From Stieleria sp. JC731 (GTDB taxonomy: Bacteria; Planctomycetota; Planctomycetia; Pirellulales; Pirellulaceae): DNA of 64,000 nucleotides. Below the pieces are notes generated by a model. That model ran no database searches. It saw only the letters and a program-made list of their open reading frames with translations, and was not told the DNA's origin. The position numbers and the translations under genes were made by a program. The stretch lies in the NCBI RefSeq assembly GCF_020966635.1, contig NZ_JAJKFQ010000002.1:186001-250000 (forward strand), in the 5' to 3' direction. Below are positions 9,265 through 17,372 of this stretch, one piece after another (within the stretch, counting starts at the first letter, position 1; the number at the start of each line of letters is the position of its first letter).

Positions 9265-9706
9265 GGACGTGATAAATCTCGGTGTATGGCGGGCTGGTAG
9301 GAAGGGAATATGTCCCAATGTGACATACGATGCCGTACAGGCTTGGCATGGTACCGATTGAAACCGGATAGCGTGAGCCCAGTATCATTTCCCTGAAAAA
9401 ACGGCTGTGCGAAGCAATTCTTGCTTATTGGATTACTGAACAAAGCCTCGGATTCATACAGCTAGTATCGGCAATTTCCGACATCTGCCTTTCACCGCGG
9501 CAGCCGTATTTGAATTGATGCTGGATTCTGCCCCATCGGCCGCCATTGCAAATTGCTTGCCGGAATGTCCTCGAACGATCGAATTGAGCAATTTGCTTCG
9601 ATATAAATCGGGTCAATGAACCCAAGTATTCGCCGTAACATCACCTTCATTCCTTCGCTTAGTCAGCAGACAAACGCCATCTGACTCTGAAAGCGAGAGT
9701 GCAACC
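9265..9706. other. Divergent intergenic region upstream of nhaA and the PDZ protein
   Basis: No gene seen. In the nhaA direction the leader can form small hairpins, for example ATGCC/GGCAT around 9331-9350 and ATGTC/GACAT around 9310-9326. I could not assign these to a known riboswitch class. Confidence 0.35.
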
Positions 9707-10240
9707 GTGCCTAATTCACAACTTGAAAAACCAATTTACGGATACTTGGTCATTACCGTCGCGTTGGTCGTCGGCATGGTCTCGGCATCAGTTTTTGGCC
9801 AACCGCCCAAAGATTTGCCACCTGAATCAGCCACAACACAGCTGACCGAGAGTGTCTCGACTCCGCAGGTCAAACATTCGCAGCCTTCCGAGCAAGATTT
9901 CATCGCCTCGACACCAACGAATATCGAATTCGTGGTGTCTCATCCGCGAAAGTGGATTTTGGGCGTGCGCATTAACGACACGTCGCTCGGTGCGGTCGTC
10001 ACTTCAGTCGTTCCGATGAGTGCGGCCGAGAACGCCGGACTGGAATCCGGGGATCGAATCATCGCAGTCGATGGTCAACAAGTCGGCTGGGTTGGCGGAC
10101 AAACCGTGTCGCTACACCACCTCGTCGATGCATCTCCTAACGGTGTCGCTCGAATCCTGGTCCAAAAGCGTTCATCAAACCTGAAGGTCGTTTTGGTGCG
10201 TTTGCAAACGCTGGGGGAATCACTGGGCATGAATTCGTAG
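9707..10240 (+). CDS. Secreted or membrane-anchored PDZ-domain protein
   Basis: A 177-residue protein starting at GTG with GCGAGAG about 8 nt upstream. Residues 10-32 form a hydrophobic signal peptide or anchor. A linker of about 50 residues leads to a C-terminal PDZ domain (about 85-170) with the typical GVRIND, VVPMSAAENAGLESGDRIIAVDG and VARILVQK segments. There is no protease domain, so it probably binds peptide termini of envelope proteins as an adaptor. It stands alone in orientation and spacing; the partner is unknown. Confidence 0.75.
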   Translation: MPNSQLEKPIYGYLVITVALVVGMVSASVFGQPPKDLPPESATTQLTESVSTPQVKHSQPSEQDFIASTPTNIEFVVSHPRKWILGVRINDTSLGAVVTSVVPMSAAENAGLESGDRIIAVDGQQVGWVGGQTVSLHHLVDASPNGVARILVQKRSSNLKVVLVRLQTLGESLGMNS

Positions 10241-10631
10241 CCGACATGGGCGCGATACTTTGGGCCCACCAGATAAAGGCTTTCTGCATCGTGCCGGTGA
10301 TGTGTTCGAATGAAAAACCCAAATTGGAACTGACATAAACAATTCCGTCAGCCGCATCACGGTTGCTTATCCACAACAACCAACTCTACCGCTTGGGCAA
10401 GCCTGCTAGCGACGACCAAGTTTGCTGGTCTTGACGAAAGTTCCAGCTAAGCCCCCACCCTTTCGGGAGTCCGCCACCCTGACGGTGAACCCTCAATCAA
10501 GCACCGGCCGATGGAAGGTTTACGCCAAGCCGACAGCTCTTGGCGAACAGACATGGCGGAAATGTGCCTCCCGAATAGACACGTCTCTGCCGTCAAGCTA
10601 ACGCCGTATTCCAGAAGGATTTGGTCTGAGG
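10241..10631. other. Intergenic region, no gene seen
   Basis: About 390 bp between two rightward genes. It contains short hairpins such as GACCA/TGGTC near 10419-10435 and CACC/GGTG near 10475, but no recognised RNA family. Confidence 0.35.
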
Positions 10632-11843
10632 ATGGCTACAAAATCAGCTCAACAATGCAATTTTGCTCGGAATGGCTTTGGCAAACCCCATCTCCTGCGA
10701 CAGGTCTTCACGGCTCAATTGCTACCAAAAACGCTGTCGAAAAAACTGTTTTGGTCATGCGATTGGACCACTGTCATTGCCTGCTCTTCGAGCTGCAAAT
10801 TGCTAGTAATTCTGGCAGTGTTTGCGTCTCTGCTGAGCCAGATGGAATCGAAAGCGACTGCAGATGAACGGCAACAGAATCGTGTCCCAAGGTCGAATTT
10901 TTGCGGCCCGTATCACCACAACACCTCTACAGGCATCCACTTGGAAGCCAGCAATCCTGGGTGCTTCGAGACGTTCGCGACTGACATGGACCGTTTTCAA
11001 ACGAAGGTTGCGCTTCAATGCAGTGGCATCGGAAACTTTGCACGGATGGAAGCAATGTCGCGGATGCGAGCTGCCTTTGACGCGGCGATCGATGCTAATG
11101 AGCGGCGGCTTCGGACGGGTCAAAAGCGAGACTCCGATGTAGTGCTGGCAAGTTGGAATCCCAATCCGCCTTCCACCACTGGTGCAGACACAGGAGGAAA
11201 GATCGTTTCCTTAATTGCGTCGGCTACAGAATTTGAAGACGAAGCCCCCGGCATCCCTTCCGCGGCCACCTCGGTTCCGACTTCTTCAGTTAGCCAGAAT
11301 TGCACATCGTCTTTTCGCACGGTCTCGAAGGCGAATGGCCAATCGGGCAAAATTCAGTCCAACTGGTTTATCACAGGAGATCCGCCTAAGGGAACCAACT
11401 TTTTTCAGGCCGCGTCGGGCACCGAGACGGGCCCCAAACGATTGAATCACTTTTGCGATAACGGATTGTCGCAGACTTTTCAGGTCAATCCATTTTTTGA
11501 AAATGACGGCGTGGCTGGACAACAATTGAATTTAGATCGCGTCGCTGCTTTCGAAACACAGTTGTCGCGGACAAAAACTGATGAGAGAAAACAAACGGGT
11601 GTGAAGCGTCTGCCGGCCGCGACCGATGTAGACCAACATGGTGATTCCGACGCGTTACCGTTTTGGATGTTAGGGAAACACGTCCCGGTAATCAGCGAAC
11701 CACTTCCCCCCGCGGGCTATGGATCAGCTCGATCGGCTGCTCAACAGCGTTTGCAAAGCGACCATCGTCGTTCTGAAATCATCGAAGCGGCGCCACCGAT
11801 GAATGCGACGATCAGTCCTGTGGCGTGGGACACGATGTGGTGA
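10632..11843 (+). CDS. Hypothetical secreted/anchored protein
   Basis: A 403-residue ORF I do not recognise. A hydrophobic segment at about residues 58-73 (CKLLVILAVFASLLSQM) could be an internal signal anchor; the remainder is polar, Ser/Thr- and Asn-rich with scattered Cys and looks largely disordered. Codon use resembles its neighbours and an ORF of this length is unlikely by chance at this GC content, which supports a real gene. An AAGGA lies about 15 nt before the ATG. No domain or motif suggests a function. Confidence 0.55.
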   Translation: MATKSAQQCNFARNGFGKPHLLRQVFTAQLLPKTLSKKLFWSCDWTTVIACSSSCKLLVILAVFASLLSQMESKATADERQQNRVPRSNFCGPYHHNTSTGIHLEASNPGCFETFATDMDRFQTKVALQCSGIGNFARMEAMSRMRAAFDAAIDANERRLRTGQKRDSDVVLASWNPNPPSTTGADTGGKIVSLIASATEFEDEAPGIPSAATSVPTSSVSQNCTSSFRTVSKANGQSGKIQSNWFITGDPPKGTNFFQAASGTETGPKRLNHFCDNGLSQTFQVNPFFENDGVAGQQLNLDRVAAFETQLSRTKTDERKQTGVKRLPAATDVDQHGDSDALPFWMLGKHVPVISEPLPPAGYGSARSAAQQRLQSDHRRSEIIEAAPPMNATISPVAWDTMW

Positions 11844-12267
11844 TCGCTGTGACTAAGCCGTCGACTGGGCACTGCGACAATCATCCACGCCGAATTTCTT
11901 TTGATCAAACATTGGCTGGGGACGTGCCTCAATTGCGGCAGAGTTAATTGACGACTAATTGCTCGGTTTGTCCGACCGCGTTAAACTCGCATGCGGCAGG
12001 GATCCGAGTACTTTAGGGCGGCCGGATCGGCTAGGCGGTGTCTCCTCGTGATCCCGACAATCTCGCGGAATTGATGCCTCGCCAAGTGTTTCAACATCTA
12101 ATCGATCCGATGGCGTTTGGCTTTCGGGACTTTTCGGTGAAGAACACTTCCTCAATGCCGGCTTTGTTAGTGTTTGGATTTTGTCCTAGATTCTAAAGAC
12201 CAGACACTTTGGCCGGGCTAACGTCCTTACCCACCTTTGCCAGTTCAATCCATTTCGGACGACCTCT
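11844..12267. other. Intergenic region upstream of citrate synthase
   Basis: About 420 bp with no convincing ORF, RNA or repeat. It should contain the citrate synthase promoter. Confidence 0.4.
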
Positions 12268-13584
12268 ATGACCTCCAGCGACAAATTCCAAACCCAAGAC
12301 GTCGGAACCGCTCGATTGACTTATGGTGATCAGGAAATCGAGTTGCCGTTGCTGGAGGGAAATGAAGGCGAGCGAGCGATCGATATTTCGGCACTTCGTC
12401 GATTGACTGGCTTGGTCACCTTAGATGAAGGATTTGTGAACACGGGCAGCACCCGCAGCGCGATCACATTTTTGGACGGCGAAAAAGGTGTGCTCCGCTA
12501 TCGCGGCTATCCGATCGAAGAACTGGCCGCCCACTGTGACTTTATCGAAGTCGCTTACTTGCTGATCCATGGCGAATTGCCAAACGCGGAAGAAGCGGCA
12601 ACGTTCCGCAAAGGGATCCGCCACCATACGATGATTCACGAGGATATGCGGTCGTTCTACAACGGCTTCCCTCGCGACGCCCACCCAATGGCAATTCTAT
12701 CCAGCGTTGTCGGTGCTCTCTCGACGTTCTACCAAGACTCGATGCAGGTCGATGATCCGCAACAAGTCGAGATTTCGATTTATCGTCTACTTGCCAAACT
12801 GCCGACCATCGCTGCCTACAGCTATAAAAAGTCGATCGGGCAGCCGTTCATGTATCCGAACAACGATTTGGATTACTGCGAAAACTTTCTGCACATGATG
12901 TTCGCGACACCGGCTCACGAACACTTGGTCGACCCAGACTTTGCCGAAGCATTGAACCTTCTGCTGATCGTCCACGCTGATCACGAACAGAACTGCAGCA
13001 CCTCAACCGTCCGGATGGTTGGCAGTAGCAACGCGAATCTTTTCGCGTCGATCTCCGCCGGTATCGGAGCCCTCTGGGGACCACTACACGGTGGAGCCAA
13101 CGAAGCGTGCGTGAACATGCTCGACAAGATTGCCAAAGACGGCGGCAATGTGAAAAAGTACGTCGACATGGCCAAGGACAAAAACAGCAGCTTCCGCTTG
13201 ATGGGCTTTGGTCACCGCGTTTACAAGAACTTCGATCCGCGTGCCAAAATCATCCGCGCTTGCTGCGACAAGCTGCTAGCCAAGCTAAACATCGATGATC
13301 CGCTATTCGAAGTCGCTCAAGAACTGCAAGACGTCGCGCTTAGAGATGACTACTTCGTCGAGCGAAAATTGTACCCGAACGTCGACTTCTACTCTGGGGT
13401 GATCTACCGCGCGATCGGCATCCCGGTTCAGATGTTTACGGTCTTGTTCGCGATCGGTCGACTCCCTGGCTGGATCGCCCACTGGCGTGAACTGCACGCG
13501 AACCCAGGCAAGCGAATCTATCGCCCACGCCAAATCTATACCGGCGATACCGAACGTAAAGTGGTTCCTATCGAGCAACGATAG
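12268..13584 (+). CDS. gltA: Citrate synthase
   Basis: A 438-residue cytosolic enzyme condensing acetyl-CoA and oxaloacetate, the entry step of the TCA cycle. The N-terminal beta region (LTYGDQEIELPLLEG to FLDGEKGVLRYRGYPIEEL) is typical of the type II citrate synthases of Gram-negative bacteria. The catalytic His of GPLHGGANEA, the second His of GFGHRVYKNFDPRA and the catalytic Asp of PNVDFYSGVIYRAIGIP are all present, as is HADHEQNCSTSTVRMVGS. Length is normal. It is probably transcribed alone. Confidence 0.97.
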   Translation: MTSSDKFQTQDVGTARLTYGDQEIELPLLEGNEGERAIDISALRRLTGLVTLDEGFVNTGSTRSAITFLDGEKGVLRYRGYPIEELAAHCDFIEVAYLLIHGELPNAEEAATFRKGIRHHTMIHEDMRSFYNGFPRDAHPMAILSSVVGALSTFYQDSMQVDDPQQVEISIYRLLAKLPTIAAYSYKKSIGQPFMYPNNDLDYCENFLHMMFATPAHEHLVDPDFAEALNLLLIVHADHEQNCSTSTVRMVGSSNANLFASISAGIGALWGPLHGGANEACVNMLDKIAKDGGNVKKYVDMAKDKNSSFRLMGFGHRVYKNFDPRAKIIRACCDKLLAKLNIDDPLFEVAQELQDVALRDDYFVERKLYPNVDFYSGVIYRAIGIPVQMFTVLFAIGRLPGWIAHWRELHANPGKRIYRPRQIYTGDTERKVVPIEQR

Positions 13585-13619
13585 ACCAGCTTTGCACTTC
13601 TGAAGGTGTTTGAAATAGA

Positions 13620-13652
13620 CGACCACTCTTTCCGCGTTGTTAGAGTGAGTCG
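13620..13652 (+). terminator. Possible hairpin terminator after citrate synthase
   Basis: CGACCACTCT and AGAGTGAGTCG can pair with one bulged base around a 12-nt loop, about 35 bp after the gltA stop. There is no clear U-tract, so the assignment is weak. Confidence 0.3.
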
Positions 13653-13702
13653 CCGGTCTGACGCGTGATGACTTGCTCCAAATACCTTCTTATTGCGATC
13701 CT

Positions 13703-14272
13703 ATGACAGAGCTCGATCTTGCGACGCTGTTTGACCAGGGACTTGGCTACAGCGCTTTTCTGGACAAATACGCTAACGAGTCACAGCGTTCACGCTGGGA
13801 CAAAGTCCACAACGCGGTGCAGATCACCGATGCGCAACGCCAACTGCTTTCCAGCTTTGTCCGAAAGATGAAGGTGCTGGTATCTGCAGGTGCTTGGTGC
13901 GGCGACTGCATCAATCAATGTCCGATCTTTGATCACATTGCCCTGATCAGCGAATGCATCGAAGTTCGCTATTTCGACCGTGATGATCACACCGAATTGG
14001 CCGACGCGATCCGCACCTGCGGAGGACGACGCGTCCCTTCGCTTTTGTTTGTAAGTGAAGACGATCAGATCTGCGGTCGCTATGGAGACCGAACGATAGC
14101 GACCTACCGACACTTGGCCGAGACGCAACTGGGCCCCAGTTGCCCCACCGGTTTCGGTGATGTCAATCAGCCACTCTTAGACGATGTCACTGCCGACTGG
14201 TTACGTGAATTCGAGCGAATCCAGTGGATGCTACGGCTGTCGCCTCGGCTTCGCGAAAAATACAACGACTGA
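13703..14272 (+). CDS. Thioredoxin-fold protein with CGDC motif
   Basis: About 189 residues from ATG 13703; an in-frame TTG at 13673 would add 10. The segment KVLVSAGAWCGDCINQCP carries a CxxC redox motif (CGDC) in the thioredoxin position, with RRVPSLLFVSEDD giving the cis-Pro loop (VP). This matches the thioredoxin_9-type cytosolic family, with no signal peptide. A nearby additional Cys (NQC) could modulate the redox centre. The substrate is unknown; it lies about 120 bp after gltA with no evident functional link. Confidence 0.75.
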   Translation: MTELDLATLFDQGLGYSAFLDKYANESQRSRWDKVHNAVQITDAQRQLLSSFVRKMKVLVSAGAWCGDCINQCPIFDHIALISECIEVRYFDRDDHTELADAIRTCGGRRVPSLLFVSEDDQICGRYGDRTIATYRHLAETQLGPSCPTGFGDVNQPLLDDVTADWLREFERIQWMLRLSPRLREKYND

Positions 14273-14427
14273 CCCCGCGAAGCATTTTCTAGCCCCGGCT
14301 TTTCTTTGCACTGAAGGAAATCGATCCCGCCGAATCGATCTCACCACGTGCGTTCTACCGAGCCGAGGATTATCGGCCCAAACTACAGTCCGCCCAACGA
14401 CTGCTTTGCATAGCTTCAGTCTGAGCG

Positions 14428-14844
14428 TTACGTCCCTGTGCTTTCTCGGCGCATGACGGTTTCGGCGACAATGTCGACTCCATCAAAATTGAAGAACCCA
14501 GGCACAAGGCTAACAGCCGAGATCGGGATCTCGATTTTGACAGAAACCTCATCACCCGGTTGCGCCGTATCCAACTGCGAAGGTGTCACCGTGATGCTTG
14601 CACCGGTGATATTCATGATCTGCAGTTCTTCTCCAATGCGAGTTTGAACGTCAGAACTGGACGCGGTTGGTCGAATCCCCACACGCGCGCCTTCACGTGA
14701 TGCTTGGATAATGGATTCTTTGATGATGCTGATACGACTCATTTCGATCAGTCCGAAAGTGAAGATCAACATCAAAGGAACGATCAAGGCAAACTCGACC
14801 GCCGCCGCTCCATGGCGTGCTTTTTTTCTTCGACGAATATTCAT
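14428..14844 (-). CDS. TadE-like pilus/surface assembly protein
   Basis: A 138-residue protein with a short basic N-terminus and one hydrophobic segment (GAAAVEFALIVPLMLIFTFGLIEMSR, about 12-37), the signature of TadE-like proteins: small membrane-anchored pseudopilins of Flp/Tad systems, cleaved before the hydrophobic helix. The rest is a small extracytoplasmic domain. It is the third gene of a leftward cluster (16877 to 14428), 163 bp behind the TadG-like gene. No Tad ATPase, prepilin peptidase or secretin is in the window. Confidence 0.85.
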   Translation of the reverse strand: MNIRRRKKARHGAAAVEFALIVPLMLIFTFGLIEMSRISIIKESIIQASREGARVGIRPTASSSDVQTRIGEELQIMNITGASITVTPSQLDTAQPGDEVSVKIEIPISAVSLVPGFFNFDGVDIVAETVMRRESTGT

Positions 14845-15007
14845 AATGACGAGGTATTTCGAAAGGTTATTATCGATTCAAAGCCAGGAACGAATGGTCT
14901 TGGCCAACTGCCTTTTGATTGATGGCTCGCCAAGTAGCCGCCATGATGTCGATAGAAACATACGTTTCGACGACCGTGACGACTACTCAGCAACAATCCA
15001 ATCGCGA

Positions 15008-16180
15008 TCAGTCAACCAACATGACTGGGGTGAATAGAAACTCACTCTCAGTAATGGATTCTTCGACGATCGAATAATGGGCGACCGTTGGTGCCGGCTG
15101 GATGGTGACATGCTTCTTGTTCATCGGACCAGTCAACTTCACACCCAGAATGCGAATGCCTTCGAAGCGAACGATCGTGTAGGTCGCGTTGTTACCGTTC
15201 CCGTGGACCGTCGTGAAAATTGGAATGATCCGGGGCTCGCCGATGATCTGTGCCAGTTCGGCTTTGATACCCGCACTGATACCGGTATCGCCGTTGAGCT
15301 CTAGTTCGTGATTGGAATCGAACTCCAGTGGCTTCCCTAGATCGACCATGTCCTGGGGCGAAATCCCATGAAGAATCTGTCGACGCAGGTCGCTGGTGCT
15401 GTTGTTCGCACCTCCGATGTCCACAGTCCCACGGTTGCCAGGCGAGCCCGTTCCGGTTGGGTAGAGCGAGCACTCGAAGTAGCCGTCTGAGCCATTGCTG
15501 ACCGAACCGTTGGACCAAGTCAGATTGTCTTCGGTTTGCTTGGCAACGACCTTCTCCCATGTCTCCAGGTCGAGAGCGATCGGCAGGATGTTAAGTGTTT
15601 CGCCGGACTTGCGAGGACGGTGGAAGCCACCGATCTTTTTGAACAATGCTGCGGTGGAACGAGCTTCCAAAGATTGCTTGTGACGCCCAGTGACCGCACC
15701 AAAGAACAGCGAGATCGCCGAACCGGCCTGTTCGGTTTGACGCACATTGACACGGACAGCGTTGTAGTCAGTGTTGGATGTGTCCAAAACGCCGGTGTCT
15801 AGATCGTAGTATCCCATTTCGACGTCGGTTTGATCGTCAATAACGGGGATATTCGACGCGACTTTGTTTTTTGATGCGAACTGCGATGCAGAGTTTGCAA
15901 CATTGGTTTGTGCTGAGGAACCGGCTTGGCCGCTAACAGCAGAATCGAACAATTCCCATGCACCTGACATCGCCGCCGCGTCTGCGGTCCGTTTGATCTC
16001 GGATCGTGAAACGCTAATGCGACCGAAATCAACCGCAACGGCGCTCATGATCAGCAAACCTGCGAGCAAGAAAACGCCGAACACGACGGCTGCCCCTTTG
16101 CGATGACGCTTGGGTAGGCGACGTCGTGCAGAAGGTGATAGTGGAACTTTAAACGCGTATTGAATGGATGAATGACTCAC
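15008..16180 (-). CDS. TadG-like protein with N-terminal Tad helix
   Basis: A 390-residue protein starting at GTG. A basic leader (RRRLPKRHRKG) precedes a hydrophobic helix (AAVVFGVFLLAGLLIMSAVAVDFG, about 29-53) and the conserved RTADAAAMSGAWEL segment, which together mark the Tad/TadG-like family (PF13400 type). The remaining 300 residues form an extracytoplasmic region without a von Willebrand domain that I can recognise. It lies 55 bp downstream of the secreted protein at 16236-16877 and upstream of TadE, likely in one transcript led by the riboswitch. Confidence 0.85.
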   Translation of the reverse strand: MSHSSIQYAFKVPLSPSARRRLPKRHRKGAAVVFGVFLLAGLLIMSAVAVDFGRISVSRSEIKRTADAAAMSGAWELFDSAVSGQAGSSAQTNVANSASQFASKNKVASNIPVIDDQTDVEMGYYDLDTGVLDTSNTDYNAVRVNVRQTEQAGSAISLFFGAVTGRHKQSLEARSTAALFKKIGGFHRPRKSGETLNILPIALDLETWEKVVAKQTEDNLTWSNGSVSNGSDGYFECSLYPTGTGSPGNRGTVDIGGANNSTSDLRRQILHGISPQDMVDLGKPLEFDSNHELELNGDTGISAGIKAELAQIIGEPRIIPIFTTVHGNGNNATYTIVRFEGIRILGVKLTGPMNKKHVTIQPAPTVAHYSIVEESITESEFLFTPVMLVD

Positions 16181-16235
16181 GGATCTATCTTGGGTTACTT
16201 GGTTTAGATTGAAGGCTTATGAAACCGGTGCAGGA

Positions 16236-16877
16236 TTACTGCACGAACTGGTTCACAACGATCGTTTGCTGACTGCCATCGGTGCGAATCAAGCGAACGG
16301 TCTTCAAGCGAATCGATGCGACTCGGTTAGAACCGAACCCGATATCGACCGCAGCCAAGCTCTCAGCAGGTGTGTAGTCCTTCAAACTGTCGATGCCTTC
16401 GTCATCCATTTCGACCAAGTAGTCTGGGCCACCGAATACTCCCCATTGGTATCCGTATCCGTCTTTGACCGCGAACATCAATTTGTTGTTGAACACAGCC
16501 ATTGCGCTGGTCCAACTGACGCGGTCATTGTCCCAAGCAAGCGTTTGGCTTACTCGGCTACGCTCTTCGTCTTGTGGCTGATCGCCAGTGAATGCACCGA
16601 CGCGAAATCCACCGCTGGAATAGCCTTGCTCAGCGGCATAGTTCATCTGCAATTGGAAGTACAGATCTTCGCGTCCACCCTTTGGATACATAAAGAACGC
16701 GATCTGCGGCGAATTGATCGCCGGTTCTGGCTCATTGATGACCAGTTCCCAATCTTCTTCAACCAAGAAAACTTTCGGCTCCTCCGCCTGGGCGATCGAA
16801 CCTAGAGCAAACAAGAAACACAAGCCCCCATAACAAAATGTGCGTGCAGCACCGCAAACTCTTGCAGCTTGTGACAT
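16236..16877 (-). CDS. Hypothetical secreted protein, first gene of the riboswitch-led Tad cluster
   Basis: A 213-residue protein from ATG 16877 with a signal peptide (residues 1 to about 30, hydrophobic CYGGLCFLFALGSIAQA). An open frame continues to an upstream start at 16994, but that region is the riboswitch aptamer, and ATG 16877 has GGGGA about 7 nt upstream, so 16877 is the real start. The mature part contains a repeated beta-rich pattern and aromatic residues (EEDWELVINEPEP, KDGYGYQWGVFGGPDYLVEMDD). I do not recognise the family. Its position ahead of TadG and TadE suggests a secreted or surface component of that system. Confidence 0.75.
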   Translation of the reverse strand: MSQAARVCGAARTFCYGGLCFLFALGSIAQAEEPKVFLVEEDWELVINEPEPAINSPQIAFFMYPKGGREDLYFQLQMNYAAEQGYSSGGFRVGAFTGDQPQDEERSRVSQTLAWDNDRVSWTSAMAVFNNKLMFAVKDGYGYQWGVFGGPDYLVEMDDEGIDSLKDYTPAESLAAVDIGFGSNRVASIRLKTVRLIRTDGSQQTIVVNQFVQ

Positions 16878-16926
16878 GATGGTTCCCCAAATGTTTGAAA
16901 TGACAAGGATGAACCAAGCCAAACTT

Positions 16927-17039
16927 GTTCCCTTTCGGTAGTCTGGCGATCCGTTCGCAACAGTCGCGAATGGACCCATAACTTTGCGTCCCACACTTGC
17001 ATGTGGTTTGCCGTTTCGAGGGTTCGAATCGGGGAACCA
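16927..17039 (-). promoter_or_regulatory. c-di-GMP-I (GEMM) class riboswitch
   Basis: On the minus strand the 5' leader contains GGCAAACC (17012-17005), a 6-bp stem CCACAU/GUGUGG capped by a GCAA tetraloop, then GGGACGCAAAG, which is the hallmark GEMM-I core. A second stem follows (GGGUCC..UUCGC/GCGAA..GGAUC), then GCCAGACUACCGAA, which matches the family 3' end. The 5' flank UGGUUCCCC (17039-17031) can pair through GUUCCC with GGGAAC just 3' of the aptamer (16932-16927), or perfectly over 9 bp with the ribosome-binding region GGGGAACCA (16888-16880) before ATG 16877. That suggests translational control, with RBS release when the aptamer is closed. Ligand choice (c-di-GMP or a GEMM-Ib-type cGAMP) cannot be decided by eye. 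Confidence 0.85.
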
Positions 17040-17372
17040 GATGGATGGCTTGGTGTAGGCAACCCTATATCAATTCCGCACGGTAGGTCGCCCTAGAAGC
17101 ATTTCTTGACACCAGTTTGGGTAAACGATTTTCTAGTTGTAACGATTACCCGGGGGGCTCCCATTAGCTTTTGCGGGACTCCCCTCTACCGGATTGGACA
17201 AACCTAAAAAGTATGCAGAAGGCAAGGCGATTGTGCGCCAAATTGAAGGCGATTTTGCCAAGGTGACCCAAAGGCACAGGCCACCGCGAAATCTAAGCCT
17301 AAGGATGAACCGCGATTACAGAGGTTTTGGCAACTCGCGAGGCCTGACGGTTTAGCCCAACCTTGATACTGA
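17040..17372. other. Intergenic region upstream of the riboswitch
   Basis: It holds the promoter for the riboswitch-led transcript and the 3' end of the leftward EEP-family gene. A GGTTCGAATC string on the plus strand at 17021 resembles a tRNA T-loop, but no tRNA can be folded around it. Confidence 0.4.

Noticed and set aside
10380-10500. Possible riboswitch upstream of the 403-residue hypothetical gene
   Set aside because: Only short, unconnected hairpins are visible and none of the class-defining sequence elements I know.
11955-12155. 66-residue minus-strand ORF
   Set aside because: Low-complexity composition, no ribosome-binding site and no recognisable motif.
16878-16994. N-terminal extension of the secreted protein at 16236-16877
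   Set aside because: The extra codons lie in the riboswitch aptamer and leader, and the better ribosome-binding site belongs to ATG 16877.
17021-17040. GGTTCGAATC resembling a tRNA T-loop on the plus strand
   Set aside because: The flanking bases do not form a T-stem or acceptor stem, and the region is the 5' flank of the GEMM riboswitch on the other strand.
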